Source: Aldehydirespirator sp963667505 (GTDB taxonomy: Bacteria > Actinomycetota > Acidimicrobiia > Acidimicrobiales > Aldehydirespiratoraceae). From it: a stretch of 64,000 bases of DNA. The position numbers and the translations under genes are program-made. The stretch spans positions 3,224,001 to 3,288,000 of the forward strand of contig OY763490.2 in NCBI GenBank assembly GCA_963667505.2, read 5' to 3'. Positions 40,663 to 47,374 of this stretch are shown here, one piece after another; positions within the stretch are counted from its first letter, which is position 1; each line of letters opens with the position of its first letter. The notes beneath the pieces were generated by a model, which worked only from the letters and a program-made list of their open reading frames with translations, was not told where the DNA came from and searched no databases.

Positions 40663-42063
40663 ATGGCCACTGATCTTGAGAGGTTCGTCGAAGCGGACGG
40701 ACGCGAAGAGCAGATCCGAGAGGTGGAGGCCCGCATCGAGGCCGACGACATCCGGTACCTGTACTGCCAGTTCGTCTCGGTCACGGGCCGGATCATGGGC
40801 AAGGGCATACCGGCCAAGCACTTCGGCATGATCGCCCGCAAGGGCTTCCAACTCGTCTACGGCTCCACCGCCAACCTCTTCATCGACCGCCACGGCAACT
40901 ACATCGGCTACGGCCCCGAGGCCCGCGAGCTCGTCGGCATCGGCGAGCCCGAGACGTTCATGCCGCTGCCCTGGGACCCCAAGACGGCCCGAGTGTGGTG
41001 CACGCTGTTCCGAGGCCGCGAGGAGGAGGTCGACGGCGGCGCCTACCTGACCTCGGACTGCCGAGGCAACCTCAGGCGGCTCCACGCCGACTTCGAGGCC
41101 AAGCACGGGCTGCACCTGCGGGCCGGCTGCGAGCCCGAGATGATGTGGCTCAAGGCCGACGCCGACGGCAAGCCCACGGTGGAGGGCATGACCAAGCCGA
41201 ACTGCTACCACATCGACCAGTTCGCCGAGCTCCAGCCGCTGATCCACAAGGTGGTGGAGTACTGCGAGGCCATGGGCCTGGACATGATCCAGGGCGACCA
41301 CGAGGACGCCCCCGGCCAGCTCGAGCTGAACTTCATGTTCGACCGGGCCGAGGTCACCGCCGACCGGCTCACCACCTACCGCCAGGTGTGCAAGCAGGTG
41401 GGCCGGGAGCTGGGCGCCTTCCCGTGCTTCATGCCCAAGCCGTTCATGGGGGTGTCGGCCAACGGGTGCCACCACAACATCTCGCTGTGGGACGGCGACG
41501 GCAACAACAAGTTCATGCCCGAGGGCGACAACCCGCAGCTGCCCGGCCCGGTCGGCATGAAGGCCATCGGCGGCATCCTCGAGCACGTCCGGGCGCTGAC
41601 CTGTCTCACGTCGCCGACGGTCAACTCCTACCGCCGGCTGTGGGACACCGGCTTCTGGGCGCCGGTGTTCGCCGACTGGGGCTTCCAGAACCGCACCACC
41701 GCCCTGCGGGTGAGCGCCCCGGGCCGCTTCGAGTACCGCTCGGTGGACAGCGCGGTCAACCCGCACCTGTCGTTCGCGGGGCTGCTGCAGGCCATGGACG
41801 ACGGCCTCGACCGCAGCCTCGACCCGGGCGAGCCCGAGGAGCGCAACATCTACGAGGCCATGGAGGCGGGCAAGGACGTCCAGAAGATCCCGCTCACCCT
41901 GGGCGAGGCCCTGGAGGCGCTGCGCAGCGACGAGGTCGTCATGCGCGCGCTGCCGGGCGAGATGAGCAAGGTGTTCTTCCACTACAAGGACGACGAGTGG
42001 GAGCGGTTCCTGGCCACCGTGTCGGACTGGGACGTGGAGGAGTACCTGGACGTCCTTCCCTGA
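40663..42063 (+). CDS. gmaS: Glutamine synthetase family ligase, GlnT/GmaS-like
   Basis: 466 aa. Glutamine synthetase fold: IRYLYCQFVSVTGRIMGKGIPAKHF at the N-terminus, GCEPEMMWLKAD (ATP/metal Glu), DMIQGDHEDAPGQLELNFMF, NGCHHNISLWDGDGN (His-binding HHNISLWD), TSPTVNSYRRLWDTGF and FEYRSVDSAVNPHLSFAGLL. This GlnT/GmaS group ligates glutamate with methylamine (gamma-glutamylmethylamide synthetase) or ammonia. The following three genes are separate glutamate-synthase domains, as in N-methylglutamate operons, so GmaS is the favoured reading; a rhizobial-type GlnT/Glx role in ammonium metabolism cannot be excluded. AGGGGGAG precedes the ATG. Confidence 0.83.
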   Translation: MATDLERFVEADGREEQIREVEARIEADDIRYLYCQFVSVTGRIMGKGIPAKHFGMIARKGFQLVYGSTANLFIDRHGNYIGYGPEARELVGIGEPETFMPLPWDPKTARVWCTLFRGREEEVDGGAYLTSDCRGNLRRLHADFEAKHGLHLRAGCEPEMMWLKADADGKPTVEGMTKPNCYHIDQFAELQPLIHKVVEYCEAMGLDMIQGDHEDAPGQLELNFMFDRAEVTADRLTTYRQVCKQVGRELGAFPCFMPKPFMGVSANGCHHNISLWDGDGNNKFMPEGDNPQLPGPVGMKAIGGILEHVRALTCLTSPTVNSYRRLWDTGFWAPVFADWGFQNRTTALRVSAPGRFEYRSVDSAVNPHLSFAGLLQAMDDGLDRSLDPGEPEERNIYEAMEAGKDVQKIPLTLGEALEALRSDEVVMRALPGEMSKVFFHYKDDEWERFLATVSDWDVEEYLDVLP

Positions 42064-42118
42064 CGGCCGAAGAAACCGAGCAACAGAACCACGACACCTC
42101 GAACAAGGGGGTAGCACC

Positions 42119-43048
42119 ATGTGCGGCATAGCCGGCGTGATCCACCGGCACGGCGCTGCCGACGTCGGCGCCGAGCTCACAGCCATGCTCCAGTCGATGA
42201 AGCACCGCGGGCCGGACTCCACCGGCTACGCGGTCTACGGACCGGCCGACGACATGGTCGTCATCCGTTTCGTGCTGGCCGAGCCCAACAAGAGCACCGG
42301 CTTCGGGATGGAGGAACGCCTCGAGCGAAACCGGGCCGAGGTGGAGAGCCGGCTGGCCAAGATCGGTGCCGAGGTGGCCACCGTCACCAGCGACACCGGC
42401 TACGCCTTCCGGGCCACCATCCGCTACGGCGGCGACCTGAAGGCTTTGGCCGACTACCTCGAGGACGTGCCCGGCTGCGAGGTGCTGTCGCTGGGCAGCT
42501 CTCTGGAGATCATCAAGGACCTCGGCGACGCCGAGACGGTCAGCGGCCAGTACGAACTGGGCTCTTTCCGGGGCACCCACGGCATCGGCCATGTGCGCAT
42601 GGCCACCGAGTCCGAGGTCGACCTGGCCAGCGCCCACCCCTACTGGGCCTACCCGTTCGCGGACGTGGCCGTGGTCCACAACGGACAGCTCACCAACTAC
42701 CACCAGTGGCGCCGCCGACTGGAGCAGCACGGCCACCGGTTCCAGAGCGAGTGCGACTCCGAGATCATCGCGGTGTACCTGGCCGAGTACATGTCGCGGG
42801 GCCTGTCGCTGGAGACGGCCATGAAGCACAGCCTCGACGACCTCGACGGCGTGTTCACCTACGTGTGCGTCACCGGCAACGAGCTGGGCGTCGCCAAGGA
42901 CGAGATGGCAGCCAAGCCGCTGGTGCTGTTCGAGTCCGATCCCCTGGTGGCGGTGGCCACCGAGGAGGTCGCCATCCGGGCCCTGGTCAAGCGCGAGGTC
43001 ATAACCCGCGACCCCTACGAGCGGGAGGTGCTGGTGTGGCAGGTCTAG
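42119..43048 (+). CDS. mgsA: Class II glutamine amidotransferase subunit (MgsA/GlxB)
   Basis: 309 aa. The catalytic Cys is residue 2 (MCGIAGVIHRHGAADVG), as in Ntn-hydrolase amidotransferases after Met removal. Other marks are MKHRGPDSTGYAVYG, FRGTHGIGHVRMATESEVDLASAHPYW, VVHNGQLTNYHQWRRRLEQHGHRF and SDSEIIA-type CDSEIIAVYLAEYMSRGL. Only the GAT domain is present, not the rest of glutamate synthase. In the N-methylglutamate pathway this subunit releases methylamine or the methylamide nitrogen from gamma-glutamylmethylamide for transfer. Confidence 0.85.
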   Translation: MCGIAGVIHRHGAADVGAELTAMLQSMKHRGPDSTGYAVYGPADDMVVIRFVLAEPNKSTGFGMEERLERNRAEVESRLAKIGAEVATVTSDTGYAFRATIRYGGDLKALADYLEDVPGCEVLSLGSSLEIIKDLGDAETVSGQYELGSFRGTHGIGHVRMATESEVDLASAHPYWAYPFADVAVVHNGQLTNYHQWRRRLEQHGHRFQSECDSEIIAVYLAEYMSRGLSLETAMKHSLDDLDGVFTYVCVTGNELGVAKDEMAAKPLVLFESDPLVAVATEEVAIRALVKREVITRDPYEREVLVWQV

Positions 43049-43082
43049 GCAGCGTGACGGTCGGTGCTGGTGTGGCAGGTCT
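43027..43082 (+). repeat. 20-bp direct repeat at the end of mgsA
   Basis: GGTGCTGGTGTGGCAGGTCT occurs at 43027-43046, covering the last codons up to the first base of the TAG, and again at 43063-43082, a 36-bp period. The second copy is noncoding and sits just before the ribosome-binding site of mgsB. Confidence 0.85.
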
Positions 43083-43115
43083 GAGTCGGGATCCCAGCCC
43101 GAGAGGGGAGCGCTG

Positions 43116-43910
43116 ATGCCCGGCTCAGGGTCGCGCAGCGGCGTCAGCTACGACGCCCGGGGGCTGGTGGAGCCCCACGCCGAGATGCCCGACAACATCG
43201 AGATCGACGGAGGACGGGCTCGCTTCGACGCCACCGACCTGACCATCCGCCAGATCAACATGGCGCTGCGCAAGCTGATCTACAACGACGGCATCGGTGA
43301 CGTGACCGTGCTCAACCCGTCCTCCAAGCACTCGCTGGCGGTCGGGATCCTCAAGCGCTGCCGCATCCACTTCGAGGGCAGCCCCGGCTGGTTCGCCTGC
43401 GGGCTCATCGACGGGCCCGAGGTCACCATCAACGGCCGGGTGGGCTGGTCGGTGGCCGAGAACATGATGTCGGGCGTGGTGACCGTCGAGCGCAGCGCGG
43501 GCTCGCTCACCGGGGCGGCCATCCGCGGCGGAGACCTGATCATCAAGGGCGACGTCGGGGCCCGCACCGGCATCGACCAGAAGGGCGGCACCATCATCGT
43601 CACCGGCGACGTGGGCATCAACACCGGGTTCATGATGCAGCGTGGCCGCCAGATCATCTGCGGCAACGCCGGCATGAACCTGGGCGACTCCATGTACGAC
43701 GGCACCATCTACGTGGCCGGCAAGGTGCGCTCGCTGGGCGTGGACTGCGTGCCGGGAGACTGGACCGACGCCGACACCGAGCTGATCAAGCGCAAGTTCC
43801 GCATCCACGGGCTCGGCGACCCGCCCGAGTTCCAGAAGTTCGTGTGCGGCAAGCAGCTCCACAACTACGACGCGCTGGAGCCCTCCGAGCGCAAGCTCGT
43901 CATCCACTAG
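43116..43910 (+). CDS. mgsB: Glutamate synthase GXGXG-domain subunit (MgsB/GlxC)
   Basis: 264 aa. A right-handed beta-helix of the GltB C-terminal type: repeated G-x-x-GxG turns (GRVGWSVAENMMSGVVTVERSAG, LTGAAIRGGDLIIKGDVGARTGIDQKGGTIIVTGDVGINTGFMMQ, read in short pieces as IRGGDLIIKGDVGARTG and GGTIIVTGDVGINTGF). It lacks enzyme residues and is the structural scaffold that lets the amidotransferase and FMN subunits channel nitrogen. The GGGGAG site precedes the ATG. Confidence 0.86.
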   Translation: MPGSGSRSGVSYDARGLVEPHAEMPDNIEIDGGRARFDATDLTIRQINMALRKLIYNDGIGDVTVLNPSSKHSLAVGILKRCRIHFEGSPGWFACGLIDGPEVTINGRVGWSVAENMMSGVVTVERSAGSLTGAAIRGGDLIIKGDVGARTGIDQKGGTIIVTGDVGINTGFMMQRGRQIICGNAGMNLGDSMYDGTIYVAGKVRSLGVDCVPGDWTDADTELIKRKFRIHGLGDPPEFQKFVCGKQLHNYDALEPSERKLVIH

Positions 43911-43960
43911 AGGCCGAGCGGAAGGGGAGCGATTCGTGAGCAAGTTCGCGAGGCATCGAG

Positions 43961-44010
43961 CGAGGCCGTGGCCCGAGCGGCCCGTGAGCGCAGCGAACAA
44001 GAGCGGGAAT
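43961..44010 (+). repeat. 50-bp dispersed repeat, copy 2
   Basis: Matches 11558-11607 at 49 of 50 positions. It lies between mgsB and mgsC, directly before the AGGAG site of mgsC, so its transcript forms part of the mgsC leader. If read through in frame it would encode MARAARERSEQERELGAL ahead of mgsC, but the proper start is the ATG at 44025. Confidence 0.85.
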
Positions 44011-44024
44011 TAGGAGCACTGGTC

Positions 44025-45419
44025 ATGTCTGAAGTCAACAAGAGCACCGACGTCCTGGGCAAGAGCCGCATCTTCACGCCCGAGGTCATCAACGACATCC
44101 ATGTGAAGTCCGAGCTGGGCCGCTACCGGATGCGAGGCTTCTCGATCTTCAAGAAGATCCCCCACTGGGACGAGCTGGTGTTCCTGCCGGGCACCCTCAC
44201 CCGGTTCGTGATCGAGGGCTACCGCGAGAAGTGCGAGACCCGCACGGTCATCGGCTCGCGCTTCGCGGCCAAGCCCCTGGAGCTCGACATCCCGGTGTAC
44301 ATCACCGGCATGAGCTTCGGCGCGCTGTCGCTGGAGGCCAAGATGGCCCTGGCCAAGGGCGCCTCCATGGCCGGCACCGCCACCTGCTCGGGCGAGGGCG
44401 GGATGATCCCGCCCGAACGCGACCTGTCCACCAAGTGGTACTACCAGATCATCCAGAGCCGCTACGGCTTCAACCCCCATCACCTGATGCTGGCCGACGC
44501 GGTGGAGTTCTTCATCGGACAGGGCTGCAAGGTCGGCCTCGGCGGCCACCTCATGGGCCAGAAGGTCACCGAGCAGGTGGCCGAGATGCGCTCGCTGCCC
44601 GCGGGCATCGACCAGCGCTCCCCGGCACGGCATCCCGACTGGCTCGGCCCCGACGACCTGTCGCTGAAGATCCAGGAGGTACGCGAGGCCACCGACTACC
44701 AGATCCCCATCCAGCTCAAGCTGGGCTCGGCCCGGGTCTACGACGACGTGCGCATGGCGGCCAAGTGCGGCCCCGACGTGATCTACCTCGACGGCGCCGA
44801 GGGTGGCACCGGCGCCGGACCCCACCTGGCCACCGAGGAGACCGGCATCCCGCTGATGGCGGCCATCCCCGAGGCCCGCCGGGCCCTCGAAGACGTGGGC
44901 CTGGCCGACGACATCGACCTGGTCGTGGCGGGCGGCATCCGCAACGGCGGCGACGTGGCCAAGTGCCTGGCCCTGGGGGCCGACGCGGTGGCGTTGGGCA
45001 CGGCCGCGCTGATGGCGCTCAACTGCAACAAGGAGATCCCTGGCGTCACCGACTACGAGGGCACCATCGGCGTGCCCGCGGGCGAGTGCTACCACTGCCA
45101 CACCGGCCGCTGCCCGGTGGGGGTGGCCACTCAGGACGTGGAGCTGCGCAAGCGCCTCGACGTCGACGAGGCCGCCCTGCGGGTCTACAACTTCCTGATC
45201 ACGCTCACGATGGAGGTGCAGATGCTGGCCCGGGCCTGCGGCAAGACCGACATCCACTCACTGGAGCCCGAGGACCTGGCCGCCCTCACCCACGAGGCGG
45301 CGGCCATGGCCAAGGTGCCTCTGGCGGGAACCAACTACATCCCCGGCGTCACCGAGGAGCGCACCCTGGCCGAGATCAGGGACCTGTTCGACAAGCACGT
45401 CATCGACGGAGGAATGTGA
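44025..45419 (+). CDS. mgsC: Glutamate synthase FMN-binding-domain subunit (MgsC/GlxD)
   Basis: 464 aa from ATG 44025 with AGGAG 8 nt upstream (an earlier in-frame ATG lies in repeat sequence). TIM-barrel FMN domain: ITGMSFGALSLEAKMALAKG, GEGGMIPPERD, KVGLGGHLMGQKVTEQVAEM, PIQLKLGSARVYDDVRMAAKCGPDVIYLDGAEGGTGAG (seen as IYLDGAEGGTGAGPHLA), and GGIRNGGDVAKCLALGADAVALGTAALMAL. A Cys cluster C355-X2-C358-X4-C363 (CYHCHTGRCPVGVAT) is the Fe-S ligand region of glutamate synthases. This subunit carries out the reductive amination with 2-oxoglutarate (N-methylglutamate or glutamate formation). Confidence 0.88.
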   Translation: MSEVNKSTDVLGKSRIFTPEVINDIHVKSELGRYRMRGFSIFKKIPHWDELVFLPGTLTRFVIEGYREKCETRTVIGSRFAAKPLELDIPVYITGMSFGALSLEAKMALAKGASMAGTATCSGEGGMIPPERDLSTKWYYQIIQSRYGFNPHHLMLADAVEFFIGQGCKVGLGGHLMGQKVTEQVAEMRSLPAGIDQRSPARHPDWLGPDDLSLKIQEVREATDYQIPIQLKLGSARVYDDVRMAAKCGPDVIYLDGAEGGTGAGPHLATEETGIPLMAAIPEARRALEDVGLADDIDLVVAGGIRNGGDVAKCLALGADAVALGTAALMALNCNKEIPGVTDYEGTIGVPAGECYHCHTGRCPVGVATQDVELRKRLDVDEAALRVYNFLITLTMEVQMLARACGKTDIHSLEPEDLAALTHEAAAMAKVPLAGTNYIPGVTEERTLAEIRDLFDKHVIDGGM

Positions 45420-45420
45420 A

Positions 45421-45475
45421 ATGGCTGGAACTGCCGACGCGACGACGAGGGAGCAGTGACATGGCCGGATCGGCG
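45421..45475 (+). repeat. Duplicated start region before the 151-aa protein
   Basis: ATG 45421 opens a 12-codon frame, MAGTADATTREQ, and ATG 45461 opens the real gene with MAGSASTGESP. The two starts are 40 bp apart and share most of their first 12 bases. The mini-ORF stops 1 nt before the gene's start, allowing coupling. Confidence 0.5.
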
Positions 45476-45916
45476 AGCACGGGCGAGAGCCCCCGCGAGA
45501 CCCGCACGGTCGCCATCGACGCCGAGGTGCTGGCCGGCAAGCGCTTCGCCTATCAGGAGGACGTGTCGCTGGTGGAGGACATCGACCTGCTGGCGGCCAC
45601 CCCCGGCCCCGACATCAACTGGCTGGAGGACATCACCCTGCTGGAGGAGGACGGCGTGCCCGCGGTGTTCGACCGCTACTCGAACTCGTTTCTGAAGATC
45701 TACTTCCCGATCCCGCCCGGCCGCGAGGACGAGGTCGCCCGCAAGGTGCTCATCAAGCACCTGACCGAGGGCAACTCCTACGGGATCACGCTCAAGGACA
45801 TCCACTGCAAGTTCCCGCAGGTAGAGCTGGGGCCGTGGGTGGACGATTCTCCGATCGTGGGCACCGACTGGCGCCAGCCGGTGCTGGAGGGATGGACCGC
45901 CCCCGCGAGCCACTGA
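45461..45916 (+). CDS. Uncharacterised 151-aa protein of the gmaS-mgsABC operon
   Basis: I do not recognise a named family. The protein is acidic, cytoplasmic, with no signal or membrane helix. After a loose N-terminus it has VAIDAEVLAGKRFAYQEDVSLVEDIDLLAATPGPDINWLEDITLLEEDG (read in parts as VEDIDLLAATPGPDIN and WLEDITLLEEDGVPAV), a compact core with FLKIYFPIPPGREDEVARKVLI, LTEGNSYGITLKDIHCKFPQ and a C-terminal DDSPIVGTDWRQPVLEG. One Cys (in DIHCKF). Its place between mgsC and an FAD oxidoreductase gene, where SoxD/SoxA/SoxG-like subunits are encoded in known N-methylglutamate operons, suggests it is an accessory subunit of one of these enzymes. Confidence 0.75.
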   Translation: MAGSASTGESPRETRTVAIDAEVLAGKRFAYQEDVSLVEDIDLLAATPGPDINWLEDITLLEEDGVPAVFDRYSNSFLKIYFPIPPGREDEVARKVLIKHLTEGNSYGITLKDIHCKFPQVELGPWVDDSPIVGTDWRQPVLEGWTAPASH

Positions 45917-45958
45917 GACCGAGAGGCTGAGCGCGAGCAGACAAGGAGGGCAGCTCCA

Positions 45959-47290
45959 ATGGGACTTCCAGGCTCGGCACGCTATGTGATCATCGGCGCC
46001 GGCATACACGGCCTGTCGACTGCGTGGAACCTGGCCCGCGACCTGGGATCGTCGGGTCGGGGATCGGGCGACGACGTGGTGGTCATCGACAAGACCGGCG
46101 TCGGCGCGGGCGCGTCCGGCATCGCCTGCGGCGTCGTGCGCAACAACTACTTCCAGCCGGCCATGCGCGAGCTGATGGCCCACTGCACCGACGTCTGGGA
46201 GAGCGACCCCGAGGCGTTCTCATACCATCCGGTGGGCTACCTGCAGATCAGCCACGAGGCCATGCGGGCCGACGTGGCCTCGATCCACGCCCAGCAGCAG
46301 GCCATCGGCTACTCCTCGACCTTCGTCGAGGGCGCGGCGCCCTCGGCGGCGTACATGCGGGGGATCTTCGACGACTGGCAGGCTCAGGGCGTCACCAGCG
46401 TGCTGCACGAGCACCGCGGCGGCTACGCCAACAACATGGCGTCGCTCAAGGGACTGCTGCAGAAGGCGGAAGCCGAGGGCGTGGCCGTGGTGGGCGGCGT
46501 GACCGTGACCGGCTTCGACCGCGACGCATCCGGGGCGGTCACTGCGGTGCTCACCGACCAGGGGCCGGTGGAGTGCGACCATGTGGTGGTGGCGGTCGGG
46601 CCGTGGGTCCAGCAGATCTGGGCCATGCTCGACCTGCCCTTCACTGTCGATGTGCTCGGACGCGACGGTCGCCTCCACCGCCGGCCCACCTGGACCTACA
46701 TGTGCCTGCAGGAGGGCACGCTCGGTGTCGATCCGGGCTACCTCACCGACAACGACGGGAACATGCCGCCGGTGGTCCACATCGACACTGACGCCCCGCT
46801 GCACGACGAAGAAGGGCTGGTCACCGAGGGGCCGTGGGGCGTCTACTACAAGCCCGACTTCAACTTCGGCGGCGTGCAGGGCGGCTACATGCCCTACGTG
46901 GTGGACAAGCCCGCTGAGGAGGTCGCGGTCGATCCCTACGGCCCGGACTCGCCCGACTTCATCGTGGGCGCCGAGTTCTACCGCACCTGGAGCGCGGCGC
47001 TGGCCCACTGCCAGAAGCGCTTCGAGGGCAAGTCGCACCTGATGAGCACCGAGCCGTCGGGCGGCATCGGCAGCTTCTCGCCCGACAACTTCCCGGTGTT
47101 CGACACGTTCTGCGACAACGCCTACTTCATCGCCGACTCCAACCACGGCTACAAGATGATCGGCGTGGGCAGCCTGGTAGCCAAGGAGCTGCTGGGCGAG
47201 TCGCAGGCCCTGCTGGCGCCGTTCCGATGGTCGCGCTACGCCGAGGGCAGGCTCCACCCGGTCAGCAACTCGCCCTACCCCTGGAGCTGA
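45959..47290 (+). CDS. FAD-dependent oxidoreductase, DAO family (sarcosine oxidase beta / MgdA-like)
   Basis: 443 aa. N-terminal dinucleotide motif YVIIGAGIHGLSTAWNLARDL, then VVVIDKTGVGAGASGIACGVVRNNYFQPAMRELM, MASLKGLLQKAEAEGVAVVGG, CDHVVVAVGPWVQQIW and the C-terminal PSGGIGSFSPDNFPVFDTFCDNAYFIADSNHGYKMIGVG (read as ADSNHGYKMIGVG). This resembles SoxB-like subunits that oxidise N-methyl amines. It fits a role as N-methylglutamate dehydrogenase catalytic subunit, releasing formaldehyde. The partner subunits usual in heterotetrameric enzymes are not adjacent. AAGGAGG site 9 nt before ATG. Confidence 0.82.
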   Translation: MGLPGSARYVIIGAGIHGLSTAWNLARDLGSSGRGSGDDVVVIDKTGVGAGASGIACGVVRNNYFQPAMRELMAHCTDVWESDPEAFSYHPVGYLQISHEAMRADVASIHAQQQAIGYSSTFVEGAAPSAAYMRGIFDDWQAQGVTSVLHEHRGGYANNMASLKGLLQKAEAEGVAVVGGVTVTGFDRDASGAVTAVLTDQGPVECDHVVVAVGPWVQQIWAMLDLPFTVDVLGRDGRLHRRPTWTYMCLQEGTLGVDPGYLTDNDGNMPPVVHIDTDAPLHDEEGLVTEGPWGVYYKPDFNFGGVQGGYMPYVVDKPAEEVAVDPYGPDSPDFIVGAEFYRTWSAALAHCQKRFEGKSHLMSTEPSGGIGSFSPDNFPVFDTFCDNAYFIADSNHGYKMIGVGSLVAKELLGESQALLAPFRWSRYAEGRLHPVSNSPYPWS

Positions 47291-47362
47291 CCGCAGCCCG
47301 GGGGACGGCTGCAACCAACAAGTCGCCGATCCGCTGAGGCCGTCCGGCCTATGGGTTTGGGA

Positions 47363-47374
47363 TAGTTTGTCGCG
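47363..47374 (+). promoter_or_regulatory. Leaderless -10 box of the MMPL gene
   Basis: TAGTTT (47363-47368) is followed by 6 nt and the GTG start, with no ribosome-binding site. Same architecture as bioB and paaD. Confidence 0.5.

Noticed and set aside
40495..42222. 575-codon minus-strand frame opposite gmaS
   Set aside because: It is antisense to a highly conserved glutamine synthetase; repeated VAV/HL-type low-complexity text.
43968..44024. Upstream start for mgsC at ATG 43968
   Set aside because: The extra residues (MARAARERSEQERELGAL) are encoded by a dispersed repeat and the ATG at 44025 has its own AGGAG site.
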